A stretch of 64,000 bases of DNA, taken from Lentzea sp. NEAU-D7. GTDB taxonomy: Bacteria > Actinomycetota > Actinomycetes > Mycobacteriales > Pseudonocardiaceae. The notes beneath the pieces are model-generated. The model was given only the letters and a program-made list of their open reading frames with translations, was not told where the DNA came from and did no database searches. Where the stretch lies: the NCBI RefSeq assembly GCF_026242055.1, contig NZ_JAPJDL010000028.1, positions 1 through 64,000 on the forward strand, given 5' to 3'. A program made the position numbers and the translations under genes. The stretch's first letter is position 1; every line of letters begins with the position of its first letter. Of the stretch, positions 49,752-57,809 are shown piece after piece.

Positions 49752-50813
49752 GTGGACCTACCGCTGACGCCACCTCTGCAGCCGATGCTCGCCGCCGCGG
49801 TGGACGGGATCCCGGACGACGCGAACCTGTTCTTCGAACCGAAGTGGGACGGGTTCCGCTGCGTGGTGTTCCGCTCCGGCGACGAGGTGCTGCTGCAGTC
49901 GCGCAGCGGCAAGCCGCTCAACCGCTACTTCCCCGAGGTCGTCGCCTCGATGCTGGACGTGCTGCCGGACCGCGTGGTCGTCGACGGCGAGCTGGTGGTC
50001 GCGAAGAACGACGAGCTGGACTTCGACGCGCTGTCCGAGCGCATCCACCCGGCGGCCTCGCGGGTGACGATGCTGGCGGAGTCGACCCCGGCCACGTTCG
50101 TCGCCTTCGACCTGCTCGCGCTGGGGTCCGAGGTGCTGCTGGAGTCGCCGACGATCGCGCGGCGCGAGGCGCTGCTGAAGCTGCCCGGGCTGAACGTGAC
50201 GCCCGCGACGACGTCCGTCGAGACGGCGCGGCAGTGGTTCACGCTGTTCGAGGGCGCGGGGCTGGACGGTGTGATGGGCAAGCCGTCGGACGGGCCGTAC
50301 ACGCCGGGCAAGCGTTCGATGATCAAGGTGAAGCACGCCCGCACCGCCGACGTCGTGCTCGCCGGGTTGCGCTGGCACAAGGACACCGAGCCCGGCACGG
50401 CGGTCGGCTCGCTGCTGCTCGGCGTCTACGACTCGGACGACGTGCTGCACCACATCGGCGTCTGCGGCTCGTTCAAGGCCGCCGAACGCAGGGAGCTCGC
50501 GGCCGAGCTGGCGCCGTTGATCACCACGGGAGACCACCCGTGGGCGAATCCCGCGCCGGGTCAGCGGATTCCCGGTGAGATCAACCGGTGGCGCGGCAAG
50601 CAGGCCGAGTACGTGGCGCTGCGTCCCGAGAGGGTGCTGGAGATCCACTACACGCAGACCGAGGGCGAGCAGCCGGTGCGGTTGCGGCACAACGGCCAGT
50701 TCGCGCGGTGGCGGCCGGATCGCGAGCCGTTGTCGTGCCGCTACGACCAGCTGGAGGTCCCGGCCCGCTACGACGTGGCGTCGGTGCTGAAGGGCGAGCT
50801 CCGGGCCCGTTAG
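49752..50813 (+). CDS. ligC: ATP-dependent DNA ligase, LigC type
   Basis: 353 aa. Adenylation domain with nucleotidyl Lys31 in FEPKWDGFR, motif III VDGELVV, FVAFDLLA, motif IV GLDGVMGKP, motif V SMIKVKH, then an OB domain. Single-module size fits LigC, a back-up NHEJ/repair ligase. GTG 49752 has AGGA at 7 nt; GTG 49746 is the alternative. Begins 18 nt after ribD-like stop, so co-transcribed. A matching LigD-type polymerase is encoded at 60313. Confidence 0.92.
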   Translation: MDLPLTPPLQPMLAAAVDGIPDDANLFFEPKWDGFRCVVFRSGDEVLLQSRSGKPLNRYFPEVVASMLDVLPDRVVVDGELVVAKNDELDFDALSERIHPAASRVTMLAESTPATFVAFDLLALGSEVLLESPTIARREALLKLPGLNVTPATTSVETARQWFTLFEGAGLDGVMGKPSDGPYTPGKRSMIKVKHARTADVVLAGLRWHKDTEPGTAVGSLLLGVYDSDDVLHHIGVCGSFKAAERRELAAELAPLITTGDHPWANPAPGQRIPGEINRWRGKQAEYVALRPERVLEIHYTQTEGEQPVRLRHNGQFARWRPDREPLSCRYDQLEVPARYDVASVLKGELRAR

Positions 50814-51679
50814 ACGTCCGGCCTGGCCGAGCGGGTCGCACCGATCGACGCGATCACGACGCAGCAGACGGCGGCCCACTGCGCCGGTTTGAGGTGTTCG
50901 CCGAGCAACAGCAGACCCGCGACCGCGGCGACCGCCGGTTCCATCGACATCAGGATCCCGAACACGCGCGGCGGCATGCGGCGCAACGCCTCCAGCTCCA
51001 GCGAGTACGGGATCACCGACGACATCAGCGCGACCGCGAACCCCGCCGCGAGCACCACCGGGTCCAGCATCGCCGTGCCGGCCGAGCCGACGCCGAACGG
51101 CAGCGCGATCACCGCCCCGACCACCATCGCGAGCGCGAGGCCCCTGCCGTCGGTCGTCTGGCTGCCGAGCTTGGCCGTCACCAGGATGTACGCGGCCCAG
51201 CACGCGCCCGCGGCCAGCGCGAACAGCACACCTGTCCACAACAGACCGCCCTGCACGCCCGTGAGCAGCACCACGCCTATGCCCGCGAGCAACACCCACA
51301 CGCCGTCGAGCCAGCGCCGTGAGCCCGCGACGGCCACCGCGAGCGGCCCGAGGAACTCGATCGTGACGGCCGCGCCGAGCGGGATGCGGTCGAGCGCCGC
51401 GTAGAAGCAGAGGTTCATCGCCGCGAGCACCGCGCCGTAGGTGGCGACGGTGACGAGCGTGCGGCGGTCGAGCCGGATGGACGGACGCCAGATCACGACC
51501 AGCACCAAGGCGGCCATGACCAGGCGCAACGTCACCGTGCCCGCCGCACCCGCGACCGTGAACAACTGCTTCGCGAACGCGGCGCCGACCTGCACGCTGA
51601 CGATGCCGAGGAGCACGAGCGCCGTCGGCGGGATGCCGCCCATGAGACGAGCGACGGGAAGCCGATCAGCGTGAGCCAT
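50810..51679 (-). CDS. EamA/RhtA-type exporter (DMT superfamily)
   Basis: 289 aa with ten predicted membrane segments in two EamA repeats (about 20-145 and 155-285; PLGAAVTIEFLGPLAVAV in the first, VIPYSLELEALRRMPPRVFGILMSMEPAVAAVAGLLLLGE in the second, shortened here). The latter resembles threonine/homoserine exporter RhtA. ATG 51679. Convergent with ligC (4-bp overlap). Confidence 0.88.
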   Translation of the reverse strand: MAHADRLPVARLMGGIPPTALVLLGIVSVQVGAAFAKQLFTVAGAAGTVTLRLVMAALVLVVIWRPSIRLDRRTLVTVATYGAVLAAMNLCFYAALDRIPLGAAVTIEFLGPLAVAVAGSRRWLDGVWVLLAGIGVVLLTGVQGGLLWTGVLFALAAGACWAAYILVTAKLGSQTTDGRGLALAMVVGAVIALPFGVGSAGTAMLDPVVLAAGFAVALMSSVIPYSLELEALRRMPPRVFGILMSMEPAVAAVAGLLLLGEHLKPAQWAAVCCVVIASIGATRSARPDV

Positions 51680-51749
51680 GCACCCATCCTGACTCACTGG
51701 ATTCTCACCTGTGGCGTGCGAGGCTCAGCTTCCCGGAGTGTGAACGAGA

Positions 51750-53294
51750 GTGAGGAAATCTGTGCGTCGCGCTGCCTTGGCCCTACTGGCAGTGAGCGTG
51801 CTGACGGCGTGCAGCGCGGGGCCCTCGACCAGGCCGGTGATCGCGGTCAAGGGCGAAGGCGACCAGCCCGTCGACCAGAGCACGCTCGCCGGGCCCCAGC
51901 CAGTGCCCCCGCTGGGCGAGTACAGGACGGACTCGCTGCCGTGGTCGCCGTGCGACGAGCAGATGAAGGACCGCTTCGGCGCCGACGCCCCGCAGGGCGA
52001 CCTGAAGTACGAATGCGCGCGCATGACCACCGTGCTCGACCCGCCGGGACGCCCCGGCCGCGGCACGATCGGCATCGCGCTGACGCGCGTCGGCACGGGC
52101 AAGAGCGCGCTGGTCGTGGTCAACGACCCCGGCGGTGAGCCCGGCACGCTGAAGGCCGCGCGGCTCGCGGCGGCGTTGCCGAAGGAGCTCCTCAGCACGT
52201 TCACGATCATCGGTGTGGATCGGCGGGGCACGGGCCGTTCGGACGGCATGGCGTGCGTACCGCAGGCCACGCGCGCACAGCTCGTCGAGTACGACCCGGC
52301 CGAGGCCGAGCAGTCGACCCTCGTGGTCGCCGCGGGCGAGGCGTCGCAGGAGTGCGTGCTCGACCTCGAAGGGCGGCTGACCGCGTTCGACTCGTGGCGC
52401 GCGGCCGCCGACCTCGAACGCCTCCGCGACTACCTGGGCACCGACCGCCTCAACGCCATCGGCCTGGGCGAGGGCTCGCGCGTCATCACGACCTACGCCC
52501 AGCGCTACCCGAACCGCATCGGCCGGACGGTCCTCGACGGCGCCCCGGATCCGGCGCTCGACCAGGTGGGCGTCCTGGAGTCCCGCGCCGTCGCGGCGGA
52601 GGCGACGTTCGACGCGTTCGCCCGCGACTGCAAGACCAGGGGCTGCGCGCTCGCGAACCCGCGCGAGGACGTCATGGCGCTCCTGACCCAGCTGCGGACC
52701 GGCCGCGTGCGCGGCGAGTACGTGGACCTGACCCCGGGCTCGGCCCTCAACGCGATCCTGGCGGGCCTGGCCGACCGGGCCCGCTGGCCCGCACTGGCCG
52801 ACGCCGTGGTGAAGGCCCGCGCCGGTGACAGCACGGGCCTGTTCGCCCTGCTGGAACCGCTGGTCAACGACCTGGACGAGAACCCGCCGCGCTTCGACGC
52901 CGGCCTGATCATCGGCTGCAACGACACCGCCACCCGCATCCCACCGGATCGGGTGAAGGCCCTCACCGCCGACTGGCAGTCGAAGCACGCGATGTTCGGC
53001 GCCGTGTTCGCCCGCATGCTGCTGCACTGCAACCCGTTCCCGCCGCCCAAGGCCGAGAAGGTCGACGCCCTCAAGAGCGCGCCGCCGATCGTGGTCCTGA
53101 GCACGGCCAACGACCTCTCCACCCCCGCGCCCGGCACCGAGCACACGGCGCAGCGGCTGCCTGGGTCGTCGTTGATCGGGTGGCAGGGCAGCGGGCACGG
53201 CGCGCTGACCCTGTCCGGCTGCGCGACCACGGCGGTGCGCGACTACCTGATCGACGCGAAGGTGCCGTCGAACGGCACCGTCTGCCCGCCCTGA
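51750..53294 (+). CDS. Lipoprotein alpha/beta hydrolase, catalytic Ser missing
   Basis: 514 aa. Lipobox VLTAC (signal 1-20). An alpha/beta-hydrolase domain with a C-terminal TAP-like segment (DLSTPAPGTEHTAQRLPGSSLIGWQGSGHG) like secreted Streptomyces tripeptidyl peptidases and Mtb Rv2672. The nucleophile elbow should read GxSxG but reads GLGEGSR (about 233-239), so Gly replaces Ser; Asp and His of the triad (ANDLSTP, SGHG) are there. It may be a binding protein, or use a displaced Ser. Close to zapE/ribD as in Mycobacterium. GTG 51750 start. Confidence 0.82.
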   Translation: MRKSVRRAALALLAVSVLTACSAGPSTRPVIAVKGEGDQPVDQSTLAGPQPVPPLGEYRTDSLPWSPCDEQMKDRFGADAPQGDLKYECARMTTVLDPPGRPGRGTIGIALTRVGTGKSALVVVNDPGGEPGTLKAARLAAALPKELLSTFTIIGVDRRGTGRSDGMACVPQATRAQLVEYDPAEAEQSTLVVAAGEASQECVLDLEGRLTAFDSWRAAADLERLRDYLGTDRLNAIGLGEGSRVITTYAQRYPNRIGRTVLDGAPDPALDQVGVLESRAVAAEATFDAFARDCKTRGCALANPREDVMALLTQLRTGRVRGEYVDLTPGSALNAILAGLADRARWPALADAVVKARAGDSTGLFALLEPLVNDLDENPPRFDAGLIIGCNDTATRIPPDRVKALTADWQSKHAMFGAVFARMLLHCNPFPPPKAEKVDALKSAPPIVVLSTANDLSTPAPGTEHTAQRLPGSSLIGWQGSGHGALTLSGCATTAVRDYLIDAKVPSNGTVCPP

Positions 53295-53318
53295 CCGAGG
53301 CTCCCCGGACGTCCGCGC

Positions 53319-53352
53319 CACCGCTGATCCGCCACATGGCTGATCAGCGGTG
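53319..53352 (+). terminator. 11-bp perfect hairpin terminator
   Basis: Arms 53319-53329 and 53342-53352 (CACCGCTGATC and complement), 12-nt loop, 25 bp after the hydrolase stop. The remaining DNA to 53440 probably holds the promoter of the STAND gene; no clear motif is visible. Confidence 0.8.
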
Positions 53353-53440
53353 AGAGCCTTCGGCGTGGTGCCGGGAACTCCGTAACCTCGGCAGGAACGC
53401 GACCCCGCGGGCGGGCGGCGGTCAGGATCGGAGCTGCGGC

Positions 53441-55602
53441 ATGGGCGATGCGCCGGTGAACCAGTTCCGTGGTCGCGCGAGCAACGTCATGCAGATCCAC
53501 GACGTGCACGGTGATCTGTACCTGCACGAGCCCCAGCCGTCCATCCGCCTGGTGGCACCGCATCAGCTTCCAGCCGACATCCGGCAGTTCAGCGGACGGG
53601 AAGAAGAACTGCGGCAGCTCGACGCGTTGCTGCACGACGAGCCCGCGGCGCCTGCGGCCGTGGTCGTCTGCGCGATCGCCGGCACCGCGGGTGTCGGCAA
53701 GACCGCTTTGGCCGTGCGCTGGGCACACCGCGTCCGCGACCGCTTCCCCGACGGCCAGCTGTACGTCGACCTGCTCGGATACTCGTCGGACGCACCGGTC
53801 CTGCCGTCTCGGGCACTGGAAGGCTTTCTCCACGCTCTGGGCGTGTCCGGTGACGCCGTTCCGCCGGGACTTCACGACCAGGCTGCTCTCTACCGGTCGC
53901 TGCTGGACGGCCGCCGGATGCTCGTGGTGCTCGACAACGCGAGTTCCCCGGACCAGGTGCGCCCTCTCCTCCCCGGCTCCGGCACCTGCTTCGCCCTCAT
54001 CACCAGCCGCAGCGGCCTCGCCGGTCTCGTCGCTCGCAACGGCGCACAGCGACTGACCTTGGACCTGTTGTCCCACAACGACTCCCTCGACCTGCTTCGG
54101 GATCTCGCGGGTGCCCGACGCGTCGAAGCCGACCCGCACGCGGCCGCGACGCTGGTCGACCAGTGCGGCCGGCTGCCCCTGGCGCTGCGAGTGGCGGGCG
54201 AGCGGGCCGCGGCCGAACCCGGTCTCCCCTGAGCGAGCTCGCCGACGAACTGAGAGACGAGCGAGGCCGCCTCGACCGGCTGGCGAGCGACGACGGCCAG
54301 GACGAGAGCACCGCCGTCCGCGCGGTCTTCTCCTGGTCGTACCGCAGTCTGGCGCAGCCCGTCTCCCGGCTTTTCCGGTTGCTCGGACTGCACCCCGGAC
54401 CCGACTTCGGCGTGCCAGTGGCGGCCGCGCTCGCCGATGTGGACCTGCCACAGGCGAAGCGGCTCCTGCAGACACTCGCGGGCTCGCATCTGATCCAGGC
54501 GAGCGCTCCCGGCAGATACCGATTCCACGACGTGTTGCGCCTCTACGCGACCGAACTCGCCGAGACGGAAGACCCGATCGAGGTGCGCCTGGAGGCGGCT
54601 CGCCGGATGCTCGTCTTCTACCTCCACTCAGCGCGCACCGCTGACCGTCTTCTCCTGCCGCTGTTCACGGCCCCGATCGCCGAGCTGCCGGAACCGCCGG
54701 TCACCGCTCCGCCCTTCCACTCCCGGGACGAGGCACTGACGTGGTGCGAGACCGAGGCCGCCAACCTGTCGGCGGCGGTCCGCCACGCGGCCCAGCTCGG
54801 CGAACACGCGCTGGCAGCGCAGTTCCCCCGAGCTCTGTGGAGCTACTACGACCTGCGCAAACCCTGGACCGACTGGATCGCCACCTACGAGATCGGGATG
54901 GCATCAGCCCGGCTGACGGGCGACGACGTCAACCGTTCCTGGATCGTCCGATCGCTCGGCGTGGCGCACTACGACCTCCAGCACTACGAGCAGGCAGCCG
55001 CGCTCTTCTCGGAGTCCCTGGCCGTTCGCCGGCGCATCGGGGACATCGCCAGCACTCCCGGCAGTCTGGACATGCTCGGTTCCACCTATCGCAAGCAGGG
55101 ACGCTGCGACGCCGCGCTGGACTGCCATCGGGAAGCGCTCGCGATCCGGCTCGAACGCGGCGACAAGCGCGGCATAGCCGTCACGCTGAACAGGCTGGGC
55201 TCGACCTATCGCGATCTCGGGCGTTTCGAGGAGTCCCTCGACCACCTGACCAGGTCGCTCGCGCTCAGGCGGGAGATCGGCGATCTGCACGGACAGGGCT
55301 TCGCCCTCCACAGCATCGGAGCCACCTACGAGCAACTCGGCCGGTTGGACGACGCCACGCAGGCGTACGAGCAGTCGCTGGTCGTGCGCAGGGAGATCGG
55401 TGATCGGCGCGGAGAAGCGGAGATCCTCCACTGCCTCGGGAAGATCATGCTTCGCACCGGCAGGACCGGCAGGACGCGCGAGGCGTGGACGGACGCTCTC
55501 GCCATCCTCGACGATCTCGGCGCACCCCAAGCCGCGGACGTGAGCCGGCAGCTTCAGGCGCTCGGCCACACCGACTCGAGTCCGGGCGCGGAAGAGGCGT
55601 GA
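53441..55602 (+). pseudogene. NB-ARC/TPR STAND protein with a one-base frameshift
   Basis: As written, frame 1 runs 53441-54232 (263 aa) and stops in GLP-TGA; the continuation SELADELRDERGRLDRL is in the next frame to 55602. Adding one C to the CCCC at 54226-54229 restores GLPLSELADEL and a 720-aa protein. Domains: N-terminal NQFRGRASNVMQIHDVHGD tag, NB-ARC NTPase (P-loop GTAGVGKT 81-88, LVVLDNASS Walker B, GRLPLALRVAGE), winged helix region, and at least five TPRs (about residues 490-700, repeated LG..YRxxGR). STAND proteins of this type are signalling switches or AfsR-like regulators without SARP domain. A homopolymer error or a true disabling mutation. Confidence 0.85.
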
Positions 55603-55623
55603 AGGCTGCGCCGAAAACGTAGA

Positions 55624-55662
55624 GGGGAGCCGCTCGCGCGACCACGACGCGAACAGCTCCCC
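55624..55662. terminator. Bidirectional hairpin between STAND gene and Cys-rich peptide
   Basis: GGGGAGC (55624-55630) pairs with GCTCCCC (55656-55662); inside, TCGCG (55634-55638) pairs with CGCGA (55648-55652). It lies between convergent stops at 55602 and 55678 and can serve both. Confidence 0.65.
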
Positions 55663-55677
55663 GCGCGAATCTTCGTG

Positions 55678-55743
55678 TCAGCAGCTGGAACAGCAGCCGC
55701 AGCCGGGCCCCGTGCACCCGGAACAGCACCCACACGTACCCAT
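55678..55743 (-). CDS. 21-residue Cys-rich peptide (8 Cys)
   Basis: ATG 55743 is preceded by GGGGAGG at 5 nt, one of the best ribosome binding sites in the window. The product has eight Cys in 21 residues, arranged as two copies of C-G-C-C-S-x-C (residues 4-10 and 15-21) around TGPG, rest Gly/Ser. This looks like a metallothionein-like metal binder or a RiPP core. The frame is open upstream to GTG 55785 (35 aa), which would add a leader containing LEDGEALMG just before the Cys core. No RiPP-modifying enzyme is in the window. It follows the DUF6319-like gene by 138 bp and may share its transcript. Confidence 0.6.
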   Translation of the reverse strand: MGTCGCCSGCTGPGCGCCSSC

Positions 55744-55881
55744 CAGGGCCTCCCCGTCCTCCAAGCCGGACCTGCGCGGGACATCCGCGCACCTCACGGT
55801 CCGCCCCGGCACCAGCCCTGGGAACCCCTCTCACCCGAACGCGTGCGGACAACCACCGGGGCGTCGCAGCACGTGATCGCG

Positions 55882-56571
55882 CTACGCGCCCAGCTCCTCC
55901 AGGGCCTTCTGGGCTGCCTCCAGTTCGGCGCGCAGCTGCTCCACGCGGGCGAGCTGCTGCGCACGCGCCGCGTTCAGAACGCCCTCGACGATCTCGGAGA
56001 CCTCGGGGGTGAGCAGCTTCGCGGCCTGGGCGACCTGCGCGGGCGGCACCGGTGTCGGGCGAACAGTCCTGCGGGTGCCCTGCAGCACCTCCACGGCCCA
56101 CTCGCCCTCGCCCGTCGTCACCAGCGTGATCGTGACCTCGGGGAAGGTGGTCTTCGCGGACTGCTTGCGGGCGGCGGGCTTCGCGGGCGCCTGCTCGGCG
56201 GGAGCGGGTGCGGGCTTCGGCTTGGGGGCCGCGGGTTTCACCGGCGCCTCCGGGACGTAGGGGTGGATGACCTCAGTCTCCCGCGGCGGCTCCGGCTGCG
56301 CCGGGGGCGGGGTCGCCGGCTTCTTGCGGGGCGGCGGCTTCTCCAGCGTCAGCTCGGCCGGGGAGAAGGACATCTCGTCCTTCGAGCCGGTGGGCCGGAC
56401 CTGGATGAAGTCGCCCTCGGGAGGGTCGGTGACGGCCAGCAGCTTCGCCGACCTGCCCTCCTCCATGCCGACCGCGGCCGCTGTGAACCACACCATCGGC
56501 TGACTGCCGCCGTCCAACTGCGAGCGCAGGTCGACGACGTCCTCCGCCGACAGCCCGCTCTTCTTCGCCAT
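55882..56571 (-). CDS. DUF6319-like protein with Pro/Ala-rich linker
   Basis: 229 aa. N-terminal domain (MAKKSGLSAEDVVDLRSQL, then FIQVRPTGSKDEMSFSPAEL) resembles proteins I know as DUF6319; residues about 80-145 are a Pro/Ala/Lys-rich disordered linker; the C-terminal part is a helical, coiled-coil-like segment (LNAARAQQLARVEQLRAEL). ATG 56571 has GGGAGG 7 nt upstream, deciding against a longer frame. Function unknown; the architecture suggests a nucleic-acid- or ribosome-associated adaptor. Confidence 0.7.
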   Translation of the reverse strand: MAKKSGLSAEDVVDLRSQLDGGSQPMVWFTAAAVGMEEGRSAKLLAVTDPPEGDFIQVRPTGSKDEMSFSPAELTLEKPPPRKKPATPPPAQPEPPRETEVIHPYVPEAPVKPAAPKPKPAPAPAEQAPAKPAARKQSAKTTFPEVTITLVTTGEGEWAVEVLQGTRRTVRPTPVPPAQVAQAAKLLTPEVSEIVEGVLNAARAQQLARVEQLRAELEAAQKALEELGA

Positions 56572-56687
56572 CGCGCTGCCTCCCCGTTCGAACACCTGTG
56601 CCCCAGCATGCCCTACACCCCCGACAATTCTGAGCACAGGGTCGGCAACAAGATCATCATCAGGCCGGACGAGGCGTGAGAGCGCTC

Positions 56688-56906
56688 TCAGGCTTCTTCG
56701 GCCTGCTCGATCTCCACGACGCGCAGCCGGTACTCGCACCCGTACTCGACGGCGTACGACAGGTCGTACACATGCACGATCTTGGGCCCGCCGTGCAGGT
56801 GCACGTACGTCACGGTCTGCTTCGGATCCTCGGGCGTGGACGGCAGCGAGTCGACCCTGCCGTCGAGGGGACCGCCGACGTACCGCACGACATACGGCTG
56901 TGACAT
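56688..56906 (-). CDS. Small hypothetical protein
   Basis: 72 aa beginning MSQPYVVRYVGGPLDGRVDSLP, a pattern (GGPLDGR) that I recall in short actinobacterial and phage hypothetical proteins. The rest is beta-rich with YVHLHGGPKIVHVYDL. ATG 56906 has AGGAGG 6 nt upstream. Function unknown. Confidence 0.75.
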   Translation of the reverse strand: MSQPYVVRYVGGPLDGRVDSLPSTPEDPKQTVTYVHLHGGPKIVHVYDLSYAVEYGCEYRLRVVEIEQAEEA

Positions 56907-56983
56907 GGCGACCTCCTCTCGCGTTCGGTCCAGTCTACGAGGTCGTTCACTGGATCCGTCCCCGATACAGCCGGTTGGCTCAC

Positions 56984-57799
56984 TCACTGCCCGAACCACC
57001 GCACGGCGAGTTCGTCGTACGAATCCCCTTCAGGCATCTCACGCATGTACTTCGGCATGTTGGAGTAGACGTGCAACAGCGCGTAGGCCATCACGCGCGG
57101 AGGATCAGGCACCCGCCCGTACGCCTCCACCAACCCCTTCCAGCACTTCGCGTCACCCTTGGTGACGAACAGCCCGACACTGGCGAACTCGTACTCGAAC
57201 GCCCCGCGCATCGCCGGCTCGAAGTCGAACAACCCGGTCAACTTCCCGTTGCGCCACAACAGATGCGCGCTCATGACCTCGGTGTGCAGCAACACCGGCG
57301 GCTCGTCACCGAGGTCCACCCCGTCGAGAAACGCCGGAATCCGCTCCAGCCACCGCTCGTCCAGCCCGCGCTTCCGTTGCAGCTCAACGCATCCACGCCG
57401 CTGCCCGGCGACGAACGCGGCCCAGTCCCCCGGCCCCAGCACCGCGGGCGGCTCGACCGCGTGCAACGCCTTCAGCACCTCGCCGACCCGCGCGCTGACC
57501 TCGACGTCCGGCACCGCCGGCTCCTCGCCGCGCAGCCGTGACATCAGCACGTACGCCCAGTCGTCGAGCACGCCGACGCCCTGCAGCCGGGGAGTCGGGA
57601 CCGGCAGCCTGCCGTGCAGCGCCTCCATCACGGCGACCTCGACCGGCACCTCGCCGTGGTACTGCGGTGGGAACAGCTTCAGCACCAGGTCGTCCCCGAC
57701 GGCGAAGACGGGCAGCGACCCCTCCTCGAACCGCACCACGGCGCCGTCCAGTCCCAGGCGGTCGCGGTACGACTCGGCGTCCTGCTGCGTCGGCTCCAT
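56984..57799 (-). CDS. Aminoglycoside phosphotransferase-like kinase
   Basis: 271 aa APH fold. VLKLFPP supplies the ATP-binding Lys; the catalytic loop reads HTEVMSAHLLW where HGDxxxxN is usual, so Glu stands in for the catalytic Asp and His for the metal-binding Asn; GLFDFEPAM replaces DFD. A similar HTE-type loop exists in some hygromycin-kinase-related families, so it may still be active. ATG 57799 chosen on family length. Substrate unknown; antibiotic resistance is possible but not shown. Confidence 0.8.
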   Translation of the reverse strand: MEPTQQDAESYRDRLGLDGAVVRFEEGSLPVFAVGDDLVLKLFPPQYHGEVPVEVAVMEALHGRLPVPTPRLQGVGVLDDWAYVLMSRLRGEEPAVPDVEVSARVGEVLKALHAVEPPAVLGPGDWAAFVAGQRRGCVELQRKRGLDERWLERIPAFLDGVDLGDEPPVLLHTEVMSAHLLWRNGKLTGLFDFEPAMRGAFEYEFASVGLFVTKGDAKCWKGLVEAYGRVPDPPRVMAYALLHVYSNMPKYMREMPEGDSYDELAVRWFGQ

Positions 57800-57809
57800 G
57801 CCGTGATCA

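Noticed and set aside
55678..57799. A full RiPP biosynthetic cluster around the Cys-rich peptide
   Set aside because: No YcaO, LanM/LanB, radical SAM, peptidase or dedicated transporter gene is within the window near it.
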